Shown: positions 1 through 6,748 of the stretch, piece by piece | Layout: every line of letters starts with the position of its first letter | Position numbering within the stretch: the first letter of the stretch is position 1 | Assembly (NCBI GenBank): GCA_031262285.1 | Contig: JAISHZ010000102.1 | Location: 1 to 9,178 of the forward strand | DNA length: 9,178 bases | From: Lachnospiraceae bacterium | Lineage (GTDB): Bacteria; Bacillota_A; Clostridia; Lachnospirales; Lachnospiraceae | Reading direction: 5' to 3' | Program-made: the position numbers and the translations under genes | The notes under the pieces: model-generated | What the model was told of the DNA's origin: nothing | The model's database searches: none | The model's input: the letters and a program-made list of their open reading frames with translations, nothing else

Positions 1-1162
1 ATGTTTTATGCAGATCCGATAGCATCCCACCAATATACCCAAAAGGCACACTGATGAGCATGACTACCATATGGAGGAGCGCCATGATTCTGGAACGCTC
101 ATGTGGATCCACGCTGATGGCTACGATAGATTCTCTGAGCACACCCAAAAGTCCCCCGCCTAAGGAATTCAACGCGATGGAACCCAAAAGTAACGGATAC
201 AACATCGGATGATTGGGACCGATGAGGATCAGCAGTAAGCAGGAAGCAGCCGCAGCGGAAAATCCCCATAGTAAAGGACGTTTCAAATTTTTTTGATTCA
301 GATGCGCGATGACAAAAAAGTAGAAAAACAAAGAGAGCAAAGAACTCAACATCGGGAAAATCGGCAGCATCGCGTCGGTGATCCCGATTCGTCTACTGGC
401 GATGATCTGCCAAAAGGTTGAATAAATCATCATTGTAATCTCTACCAATACCGACACAATGATAGAAAACACAGTGGCTTTCGAACGTAACATTTCACGA
501 AAAACAGGCAGATACCCACGCGTGAGACTACGTAACGAACGCCCTTTTGTCTCCTGTTGCCTTATCAGCCCTACGGATGTTTCCTTGGAAAAACGATACA
601 AGATCAACACTTTGATCGTCATTACGACAAAAGCATTCAAATAGAGAATGCGAATAGCCGGAATCAAGGTAAATCTAGCGACTAAAATGGAAGAAATCGG
701 TGCAAACAAGGCGGCGGAACTCCCCGCCATCAAGATCAGTGTATACAATTTGGAAATCTGATCTTTCGGTGCGTCCTCAACCAAGAGACAATCCCAAGAA
801 ACGGTAGGCACTTTCATCGCGCCGTTTAATAACGCAGCCACAGCGAAGAACCAAAATCCCTCGCTAAAAGCCCAAATCAAGCATGGCAAGCTCCATCCCA
901 CAAAGTCAAAAATGACAGTCGTTTTGCGCCTGCCGAGTTTGTCCGTAATGATTCCGGAAAGAAACGAAAAGAACATTTGAGAGAACATATAGATTGAGGC
1001 GACCACTCCCACATAGGTGTCGGACAGATGAAGCCCTACCATGAAGACCGACGCATACGGCAGACACAGATTAATAGAAAGCCCCCAAAGCGGTTCCGTA
1101 TAGACACAAGCCTTGGGGTTTCCACGCAAAGATTTTAAAGTGATCAAAAGAGGGTGTTGCAT
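1..1162 (-). CDS. MFS transporter, C-terminus cut by window edge
   Basis: Integral membrane transporter of the major facilitator superfamily; the substrate cannot be told from sequence. The frame is open from 1162 to the window edge (387 codons, no stop), so only the last part is missing if the protein is the usual 400 to 430 residues. It is strongly hydrophobic, with repeated membrane helices. The family's motif A appears at residues 70-81 as GIITDKLGRRKT, in the loop between helices 2 and 3. A central charged, Gln/Lys-rich stretch around residues 195-225 fits the cytoplasmic linker between the two six-helix halves. I chose the ATG at 1162 because GAGAAAGG lies 11 bases upstream. An in-frame ATG at 1183 would add seven residues but has no ribosome binding site. 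It is the last visible gene of the aspS run, 46 bases after hisB. It could be a sugar, drug or metabolite carrier. Confidence 0.85.
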   Translation of the reverse strand, partial: MQHPLLITLKSLRGNPKACVYTEPLWGLSINLCLPYASVFMVGLHLSDTYVGVVASIYMFSQMFFSFLSGIITDKLGRRKTTVIFDFVGWSLPCLIWAFSEGFWFFAVAALLNGAMKVPTVSWDCLLVEDAPKDQISKLYTLILMAGSSAALFAPISSILVARFTLIPAIRILYLNAFVVMTIKVLILYRFSKETSVGLIRQQETKGRSLRSLTRGYLPVFREMLRSKATVFSIIVSVLVEITMMIYSTFWQIIASRRIGITDAMLPIFPMLSSLLSLFFYFFVIAHLNQKNLKRPLLWGFSAAAASCLLLILIGPNHPMLYPLLLGSIALNSLGGGLLGVLRESIVAISVDPHERSRIMALLHMVVMLISVPFGYIGGMLSDLHKT

Positions 1163-1208
1163 AATACCGTTAGCCTTTCTCATACAAATCAGCGTGTGAA
1201 ACAGAACA

Positions 1209-1802
1209 TTATGATAAAGAACCCTTTGTAGACCACACGCCTTCGATTCTTGAATCGGTCAAAGTCGCCATATCCAACGCTTTCGCGAAGGCTTTAAAGC
1301 AAGCTTCTGCGATATGGTGCGCATTAAAGCCGGCAAATTGTTTCATATGAAGATTCATTTCCGCACCATATGAAACAGCGTAAAAAAACTCTCGTATCAT
1401 TTCCGTATCAAGTTTGCCTAAAGTCGGGGTGGAAAACTGTACATCAAATGCGAGATACGGACGCCCGGAAAGATCAATTGCGCACAAGATCAGCGCATCA
1501 TCCATAGGCAAAATGACATGACCATATCGCTTCATCGCAATCTTGTCTCCCACAGCCTTCTTAATCGCACTCCCCAATACGATCCCGACATCTTCAATCG
1601 TGTGATGCGAATCCACCAGCAGATCACCTTCACAACGCAAAGAAAGATCAAAAAGACCATGTTTGCTAAACGCTTCCAACATATGATCCAAAAAACCGAT
1701 CCCGGTATGAACATCCGCCTTTCCTTTACCACGAAGTGTCAGCGATAGCGAAATGTTGGTTTCCTTCGTATTGCGTTCTACTGTGATGATTTCATTCTTC
1801 AT
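1209..1802 (-). CDS. hisB: Imidazoleglycerol-phosphate dehydratase (HisB)
   Basis: Cytosolic enzyme of histidine biosynthesis that dehydrates imidazole-glycerol phosphate to imidazole-acetol phosphate in a manganese-dependent reaction. The 197-residue length is that of the single-function enzyme, without the phosphatase half found in enterobacteria. Family motifs are intact: GIGFLDHML (34-42), DSHHTIEDVGI (64-74), MDDAL (100-104), DLSGRPYL (110-117), GFNAHHIAEACFKA (158-171) and STKGSL (191-196). The two HHxxE clusters (66-70 and 162-166) are the expected metal ligands. The frame extends upstream to 1883, but the ATG at 1802 is the right start: GGAGGGG sits at 1810-1816, and the longer version would add 27 unrelated residues overlapping the esterase. 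The gene starts 20 bases after the esterase stop. No other his genes are in the window, so the pathway must be dispersed or lie elsewhere. Confidence 0.97.
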   Translation of the reverse strand: MKNEIITVERNTKETNISLSLTLRGKGKADVHTGIGFLDHMLEAFSKHGLFDLSLRCEGDLLVDSHHTIEDVGIVLGSAIKKAVGDKIAMKRYGHVILPMDDALILCAIDLSGRPYLAFDVQFSTPTLGKLDTEMIREFFYAVSYGAEMNLHMKQFAGFNAHHIAEACFKAFAKALDMATLTDSRIEGVWSTKGSLS

Positions 1803-1809
1803 AAGGATT

Positions 1810-1816
1810 CCCCTCC
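1810..1816 (-). promoter_or_regulatory. Ribosome binding site deciding the hisB start
   Basis: GGAGGGG, seven bases before the ATG at 1802. It lies in the 20-base gap after the esterase stop and rules out the longer frame that begins at 1883. Confidence 0.85.
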
Positions 1817-1822
1817 GGAATT

Positions 1823-2701
1823 TCATTCTATAGGATCGATCAAAAATCTCTTTTTGAGCCAACTTTGTAATAATAAAATCCATACAGCTGCGTCAGTGTT
1901 GACTTGATAAGCGTGTACAGCGGTGGAGGCATCCGCCAACACCAGACCATGAGGACCGCTTTCAAAAATGTGCGCTTCAAAAGGAATTTTGTTTGCAGCC
2001 AAAGCATGAAGATATCCGGTACTTTGCAACACGGGCACCAATTCATCCTGTGTCGTCGCCCACAGAAATGTCGGCGGTATCTGTCCTCCCGCCAAAAGAG
2101 TGGGGCTGACAGCCTTTAATACATCTAAAGTCAAGGGAGCCGTACCAAACATAGCTTGCTCTGCACGATTGCAATAATCCTGTATAGCAGGAGCTTTTGG
2201 AGTGTCCGCCATCGCTACATAATCGGTAACAGGGTAACCAAGAATACAGGCAGCCACTTGAAAATCCAAAGGAGGACGATCAAAAAAGTCGCACAGCAAA
2301 GGCTGATTCCAATATACGCTATACAAAGCGCACATATGTCCGCCTGCCGAAAACCCACACAATAGGATGCTTCTATCGTCCACATTCCACGACGCAGCAG
2401 CTTGCTTAGCCAACAAAACACTCGCTGCCAATTCTCTCACCGGAGCAGGGTGCGGTGTCAATACTCCATAACGCAAAATCGCCGCGTGATAACCCATGGA
2501 AGCAAATCGGAGAGCTACCGGTTCCGCTTCTCGGTCAGAAATATACATATAACCGCCACCCGGGCATATCAACACTAGAGGACGAGGCTTTGCATTTATA
2601 GCCTTGGAAGGAGAATCCAACAAATAAACAGTCAACGTAGCATCCGGATTCAAATGTTGTGTCGGGAAAAAATCATGCAAGGAGAAAGTTTCTATGTGCA
2701 T
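1823..2701 (-). CDS. Alpha/beta hydrolase, carbohydrate-esterase-like
   Basis: Probable cytosolic esterase of 292 residues in the alpha/beta hydrolase fold; no signal peptide or membrane helix is seen. The oxyanion-hole segment is LICPGGGYMYISDREAEPVA (44-63). This PGGGY...SxREAEP form is typical of the acetyl-xylan-esterase/BD-FAE-like branch rather than HGGG lipases. The nucleophile elbow is GFSAGGH with Ser118. The likely acid is Asp219 in TTQDELVP and the likely base His251 in SGPHGL, so the triad is complete and correctly ordered. The start at 2701 is supported by GGAGAG at 2707-2712. It sits 33 bases after purC and 20 before hisB, in the middle of a biosynthetic run to which it has no obvious metabolic link. 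Family members remove acetyl groups from sugars or cleave small esters. The true substrate is unknown, and a peptidase or carbamoyl-ester role cannot be excluded. Confidence 0.9.
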   Translation of the reverse strand: MHIETFSLHDFFPTQHLNPDATLTVYLLDSPSKAINAKPRPLVLICPGGGYMYISDREAEPVALRFASMGYHAAILRYGVLTPHPAPVRELAASVLLAKQAAASWNVDDRSILLCGFSAGGHMCALYSVYWNQPLLCDFFDRPPLDFQVAACILGYPVTDYVAMADTPKAPAIQDYCNRAEQAMFGTAPLTLDVLKAVSPTLLAGGQIPPTFLWATTQDELVPVLQSTGYLHALAANKIPFEAHIFESGPHGLVLADASTAVHAYQVNTDAAVWILLLQSWLKKRFLIDPIE

Positions 2702-2734
2702 CTTTTCTCTCCGTTTCTGAAAACATAGATGGAT

Positions 2735-3592
2735 TCACGCCTCCAACTCTTGACCGGTCAACTGTTTCAGCGCCTCTAAATATTTATTCCTTGTGATCTC
2801 AATGATCTGTGCAGGTAGCTGCTCCGGCGCCGCACCTTGATAGCCATTTGCTTTGAGCCAATCCCTCAAGAATTGCTTATCATAACTATCTTGCCCTTTG
2901 CCGACTTCATACTTCTCCAAAGACCAAAAACGACTGGAATCCGGTGTCAACACTTCATCACCCAATACCAATTCGCCATTTTCGTCCAATCCAAATTCAA
3001 ATTTTGTATCAGCGATGATGATTCCCTTAGTCAAAGCATATGCCGCACACTTTTCATATACTGCGATCGTCTTCTCCCGAACTTTATGAGCCAGTTCGCT
3101 TCCCAGAAGCTCACAAACTTTTTCAAAGGAAATATTTTCGTCATGATCCCCCAATTCCGCTTTGGAAGAAGGGGTAAACAACGGTTGACTCAATTTTTCG
3201 GATTCTTGCAGACCTTTTGGCAAAGCGATTCCGCAGACTTTACCGGATTGTTGATAATCAGCCCATCCCGATCCGGTGATATAACCTCTAACGATACATT
3301 CTACAGGAAGCATTTTTAGCTTCTTGACCCACATACTCCGACCCGCAAACTCTTGTGTTTGAAATTCAGCAGGGAAATCAGAGAGTTGTGTGGAAAGGAT
3401 ATGATTGGGAACAAGATCTTTGACCAAATCAAACCAGAATGAGGACAATTGATTTAAAATCTTCCCCTTATCCGGGATCGGGTCGTGCATGATGACATCA
3501 AACGCAGAAATGCGATCTGATACGACGATCATCAAAGACTGATCGTCAACTTCATAAATATCTCGTACTTTACCGCTGCTAATCTTTTTCAT
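2735..3592 (-). CDS. purC: SAICAR synthetase (PurC)
   Basis: Phosphoribosylaminoimidazole-succinocarboxamide synthase. It joins CAIR and aspartate using ATP to give SAICAR in purine synthesis, in the cytosol. At 285 residues it matches the longer form of the family rather than the about 237-residue E. coli form. Visible motifs are SGKVRDIYEV (6-15, nucleotide-binding start), VSDRISAFDV (24-33), PVECIVRGYITGSGW (96-110), ADTKFEFG (194-201) and DEVLTPDSSRFW (212-223, substrate-binding signature). Nothing is missing. The start at 3592 is fixed by GGAGG at 3599-3603, six bases upstream of the ATG. It lies 42 bases after aspS and 33 before the esterase with no terminator visible, so it is probably co-transcribed from the aspS promoter. 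No other pur genes are in view, which is unusual for a Gram-positive genome where pur genes are often clustered. Recognition is confident. Confidence 0.97.
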   Translation of the reverse strand: MKKISSGKVRDIYEVDDQSLMIVVSDRISAFDVIMHDPIPDKGKILNQLSSFWFDLVKDLVPNHILSTQLSDFPAEFQTQEFAGRSMWVKKLKMLPVECIVRGYITGSGWADYQQSGKVCGIALPKGLQESEKLSQPLFTPSSKAELGDHDENISFEKVCELLGSELAHKVREKTIAVYEKCAAYALTKGIIIADTKFEFGLDENGELVLGDEVLTPDSSRFWSLEKYEVGKGQDSYDKQFLRDWLKANGYQGAAPEQLPAQIIEITRNKYLEALKQLTGQELEA

Positions 3593-3634
3593 CAGAAACC
3601 TCCATAGGAAACATTTGCCGGTCGCGCAATTCTT

Positions 3635-5407
3635 TTAGTTTGGTAACTCTATCTTAATATGAACATCCTTCAACTGCTTTTCGGTCACATCCGAAGGAGC
3701 GCCCATCATGACATCCAAAGCATTTTTGCTCATCGGGAAGGGGATGACTTCACGGATGCTATCTTCTTCTGCAAGCAACATCACCATACGATCGATACCA
3801 ACAGCGGAACCTGCGTGTGGAGGAGCGCCATAGCAGAATGCATTGTACATCGCAGGAAATTTGGATTTGACGACATCTTCACCAAGACCTGCCAAAGCAA
3901 ATGCTTGTACCATGATCTCCGGATCGTGATTACGAACCGCTCCGGAGCACAGTTCCACCCCATTGCACACAAGATCATATTGATACGCCAAGATAGAAAG
4001 AGGATCTTGATGACTCAGCGCATCCGCTCCACCTTGCGGCATAGAGAAAGGATTGTGGCAAAAATCAATGGTTCCTGATTCTTCGCCAATTTCGTACATC
4101 GGGAAATCTACGATCCAACAAAATTCATATACTTCTTTGTGCATATGAGAGGGAGCCGCATTGCCAAGAAGTCTGCGATAGACACCGGCAGCTTTCGTAG
4201 CCAGATCGCGTGTACCACCTGTAACGCCTACGAAATCGCCTTTTTGAATAGAAAGCTTCTCTGTAATAAGGTCTTTTTGCTCCTGTAAAAACTTGGAGAT
4301 CCCACCGATCAAATTGCCCTCTTCGTCCATACGGAACCAATAAACCTTCTGCCCGGTTTCTACTTCCACATCGGCGCACATCTTATCGATCTGTTTTCTT
4401 GTGGGAGCGTAACCACTTACCACGATTGCCTTGATTGCCGTATTGCTGTCCATGTCTTGCGCAAAGGCAGGGAATCCACAATCGCGAAGTACTGCGGTGG
4501 CATCTTGCAGTACCAAATCAATTCGCAAATCAGGCTTATCTGAGCCGTATTTGTCCATAGCATCTCGATAGGAAATACGCCGGAAAGGAACCTCGGCTTT
4601 CGTATGATAGATACCATACTTCTCAAATACCGGAGGCATCACGTTTTCCAATATCGCGAACACATCTTCTTGCGTCGCGAAAGCCATTTCCATATCCAAC
4701 TGATAAAATTCTCCGGGGGATCGATCCGCACGTCCATCTTCATCTCGGAAACAAGGCGCGACTTGAAAATATCGATCAATACCGGAAGTCATCAATAGCT
4801 GCTTGAATTGTTGCGGAGATTGGGGTAACGCATAAAATTTACCCGGATGGTTTCTGGACGGAACCAGATAGTCTCTGGCACCTTCCGGAGAAGAGCAAGT
4901 CAAGATAGGAGTGGTGATCTCCATAAAATGATGTTCGCTCATACGTGAACGCAGCTCGGTGAATACTTGAGAGCGTAAGATGATTTGATCTTTCACCACA
5001 GGATTGCGTAGATCCAGATATCGATATTTCAAACGAGTACTTTCCGCAGCTTCTTTGGAACGATTGATTTCAAAGGGGAGCTCCGCGTAGTGGCAGAGCC
5101 CCAAAAGTGTCAATTCACTTGGAACAACCTCAATCTCGCCGGTGGGGAGAGCGGTGCTTTTGTTGCTGCGTTCTCGTACGACTCCGGTGATAGAGAGGGT
5201 AGATTCTGTATTGATCGAAGCTAAGCGTGTCATCATTTCTTCGGTTTCGATGACGATTTGGGTCTTCCCATAAAAATCGCGCAAGATCAAAAAGCCTAGA
5301 TTCTTGCTGACCCTGCGCAGATTCTCATACCATCCCGCCAATACTACCGTCTGACCGACATCGCCAAGCCGTAGCTCATTGCAATGGTGTGTTCGTGATT
5401 GTACCAT
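3635..5407 (-). CDS. aspS: Aspartyl-tRNA synthetase
   Basis: Class II aminoacyl-tRNA synthetase that charges tRNA-Asp with aspartate in the cytosol; 590 residues, the normal bacterial length. Using the start at 5407, an N-terminal OB-fold anticodon domain (about 1-110) is followed by the catalytic core: RLKYRYLDLR near 125-134, TPILTCSSPEGARDYLVP at 166-183, motif 2 FRDED (220-224) and motif 3 GIDR (537-540). The bacterial GAD insertion lies around 290-410, between YGSDKPDLR and the second catalytic part. The motif-2 loop reads RSPGEFYQLDMEM instead of the E. coli-like RQPEFTQIDVE. I associate this variant with Clostridia and alphaproteobacteria. The frame extends to 5461, but that ATG has no ribosome binding site and lies within a promoter -10 element. 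The ATG at 5407 has GAGGA at 5416-5420. It is the first gene of the left block. Whether it also misacylates tRNA-Asn cannot be decided here. Confidence 0.97.
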   Translation of the reverse strand: MVQSRTHHCNELRLGDVGQTVVLAGWYENLRRVSKNLGFLILRDFYGKTQIVIETEEMMTRLASINTESTLSITGVVRERSNKSTALPTGEIEVVPSELTLLGLCHYAELPFEINRSKEAAESTRLKYRYLDLRNPVVKDQIILRSQVFTELRSRMSEHHFMEITTPILTCSSPEGARDYLVPSRNHPGKFYALPQSPQQFKQLLMTSGIDRYFQVAPCFRDEDGRADRSPGEFYQLDMEMAFATQEDVFAILENVMPPVFEKYGIYHTKAEVPFRRISYRDAMDKYGSDKPDLRIDLVLQDATAVLRDCGFPAFAQDMDSNTAIKAIVVSGYAPTRKQIDKMCADVEVETGQKVYWFRMDEEGNLIGGISKFLQEQKDLITEKLSIQKGDFVGVTGGTRDLATKAAGVYRRLLGNAAPSHMHKEVYEFCWIVDFPMYEIGEESGTIDFCHNPFSMPQGGADALSHQDPLSILAYQYDLVCNGVELCSGAVRNHDPEIMVQAFALAGLGEDVVKSKFPAMYNAFCYGAPPHAGSAVGIDRMVMLLAEEDSIREVIPFPMSKNALDVMMGAPSDVTEKQLKDVHIKIELPN

Positions 5408-5456
5408 ATGATGTATCCTCGTTTCCGTAAAATTTGTGTTTGACAAGAACGAAGTC

Positions 5457-5486
5457 ACCATAGCATATTTCAGAGATGGCTGTCAA
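5457..5486 (-). promoter_or_regulatory. Sigma-70 type promoter for the aspS-purC-hisB run
   Basis: On the minus strand a perfect -35 TTGACA (5481-5486) is followed by an 18-base spacer and TATGGT (5457-5462). A TG dinucleotide one base upstream of the -10 makes it an extended -10 promoter. Transcription should begin near 5450, giving a leader of about 43 bases before the aspS ATG at 5407. It sits in the 95-base gap between aspS and the DUF3592-like gene. The next four genes have no comparable promoter in their short gaps. Confidence 0.75.
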
Positions 5487-5502
5487 GATGGGGAAATTGA
5501 AG

Positions 5503-6072
5503 TCAGTCGCCGCGCATATAGCTTTTTAGCTTCTTGATGATCACTTTAAAACACTCTTGAAGACCAAGCAGAACAAAAAAGCCACCGATTCCGTAGGCAA
5601 TGTACCATCCAAAGCCCGGTTTGCTTGGACGCTCGCGCACGATGACTTGGGACTCATCCGGAGTGCGGAGAATAGGAATTTCTTCACCAATTTGATCAGA
5701 AAAGCTCCGATCGGAGACATCCCAAAATTCTATTTCTTCGCCAGACTGCGACGTGTAAATCAGGGTGAGTCTCCAACTGGGATCCCATTCGTCGTCAGAA
5801 TCGTAACTGCCAACATCTTCAGTCTTTCGTAAGACAGCCACATCGTCTATCCATGTTAAACGGATTTCTTCTTGAGACCGCAAGAGCCATGTTGTGACGA
5901 GGATACACACTGCTCCAATGATGATGCTCAATATCCCGGCAGACATACTTGGCTTCCGCTCGATCTTTTCTTTTTTGTTTGCCGATGTGGAGGGTTCGTT
6001 AGTGGTATCTGCCGGTGAGTTCACGGTTGCGTCCGTGGATGGTGACGAGGACGAGCTGTTATCATTATCCAT
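5503..6072 (-). CDS. Two-helix membrane protein, DUF3592-like
   Basis: Function unknown; 189 residues. The first 42 residues are hydrophilic and rich in Ser, Thr, Asn and Pro, ending in a basic stretch (KKEKIERK, 33-40). Membrane helix 1 spans about 44-64. A soluble region of about 90 residues follows, with acidic and aromatic clusters (SDDEWDPSW, 92-100). Helix 2 spans about 154-174, and the basic tail ends KKLKSYMRGD. The positive charges put both ends inside and the middle domain outside. The layout, with a segment reading GEEIPILRTPDESQVIVRER just before helix 2, resembles the DUF3592 family, though this is by eye. The start is supported by GGGAG at 6079-6083. It lies 73 bases after the response regulator on the same strand, and no own promoter is evident, so it may be co-transcribed with the two-component genes. 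Role as sensor partner, target or bystander is unknown. Confidence 0.75.
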   Translation of the reverse strand: MDNDNSSSSSPSTDATVNSPADTTNEPSTSANKKEKIERKPSMSAGILSIIIGAVCILVTTWLLRSQEEIRLTWIDDVAVLRKTEDVGSYDSDDEWDPSWRLTLIYTSQSGEEIEFWDVSDRSFSDQIGEEIPILRTPDESQVIVRERPSKPGFGWYIAYGIGGFFVLLGLQECFKVIIKKLKSYMRGD

Positions 6073-6145
6073 TATTTACTCCCATCTGCGTGCCTCAAGC
6101 GCGCAATCTTATTAAGACGGTTGAAAGTTCGGTGATTATTCCTGC
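6073..6145. other. Gap between regulator and DUF3592-like gene
   Basis: This 73-base spacer has no convincing promoter and no terminator with a T run. A small imperfect hairpin on the minus strand (6087-6105, 7-base arms with one mismatch, 5-base loop) lies just before the downstream ribosome binding site. It could affect translation or be chance. Confidence 0.4.
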
Positions 6146-6748
6146 TTAGTTAAAATATTCCACTATTTTAGTTCTTCGATCAATGTTTAATTTTGCAAAA
6201 ATACGCGTGACTAGTTTTTTGACATATGGCTCAGAGTAATAGAGCTGCGCCATAATCTCTTTGTTCGAATACCCCTTGGCGATCAATCGTACCACCTTCA
6301 ATTCTACGTTCGTGAGAGGTTCCGCAAGTGCGGCAAGTTTTTCTTCATTCAAAACGCCTCGTTCTCCATTTTCGCGATCGTCGTCTATATGCGCTTTAAT
6401 CCGTGCACATAAGATGTCGCGATTAAATGGTTTTCGAACAAAATCTTTGGCACCAAGCTCAAATCCATGAAGCTCATTTTGTGTGTCTGTCATCGCTGTC
6501 AATAAGATAACAGGGATACGGGCAGTTTCGGGTCTTTCGATCAAACGAGCCAAAACTTGAAAACCATCCATCTGTGGCATATCGATATCAAGTAGAATGA
6601 GCCTTGGCGGTAAGTCGACCATGAGCATGGTAAGCGCATCTTGTCCGGATGCCGCTGTATGTACCTCATAGGTAGATTCCAGAATTTTAGTGGCCATTTT
6701 ACGCATCGGTAGATCGTCATCGACGACTAGTATCTTTGGCTTTATCAC
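6146..6748 (-). CDS. LuxR/NarL-type response regulator, GTG start
   Basis: Cytosolic two-component response regulator of 200 residues, a likely DNA-binding transcription factor. The receiver domain (about 4-122) has the acidic pair Asp11/Asp12, phosphoacceptor Asp54 in LLDIDMPQMDGF, switch Thr84 and conserved Lys106 in VRKPF. After a short charged linker (about 122-140) comes a C-terminal LuxR/GerE helix-turn-helix (about 143-200) with GYSNKEIMAQL and SEPYVKKLVTRIFAKLNI. The HTH departs from consensus: the LTxRE start is LTNVE, and the usual TVKxH is YVKKL. The start is GTG at 6748, backed by GGAGG at 6758-6762. The first 32 bases overlap the end of the kinase gene in another frame, which suggests translational coupling. 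It is the obvious partner of that kinase, whose HPt domain would hand phosphate to Asp54. Its DNA targets are unknown; its own promoter is one candidate. Confidence 0.93.
   Translation of the reverse strand: MIKPKILVVDDDLPMRKMATKILESTYEVHTAASGQDALTMLMVDLPPRLILLDIDMPQMDGFQVLARLIERPETARIPVILLTAMTDTQNELHGFELGAKDFVRKPFNRDILCARIKAHIDDDRENGERGVLNEEKLAALAEPLTNVELKVVRLIAKGYSNKEIMAQLYYSEPYVKKLVTRIFAKLNIDRRTKIVEYFN

Noticed and set aside
459..644. Plus-strand open frame of 61 codons
   Set aside because: It lies antisense to the MFS gene, which has a continuous reading frame with family motifs. No ribosome binding site or recognisable product.
1803..1883. A 27-residue N-terminal extension of hisB
   Set aside because: It overlaps the esterase coding region and is unlike HisB. 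A strong ribosome binding site and the family start point to 1802.
2837..3319. Plus-strand open frame of 160 codons opposite purC
   Set aside because: Shadow of the conserved purC frame; composition is unlike a real protein and it has no known domain.
3659..4078. Plus-strand open frame of 139 codons opposite aspS
   Set aside because: His/Arg/Ile-rich antisense shadow of a strongly conserved gene with no start signals.
6073..6145. Promoter for the DUF3592-like gene (TAAGAT as -10)
   Set aside because: No acceptable -35 lies at 16 to 18 bases, so the match is weaker than chance-level expectation for AT-rich spacer.
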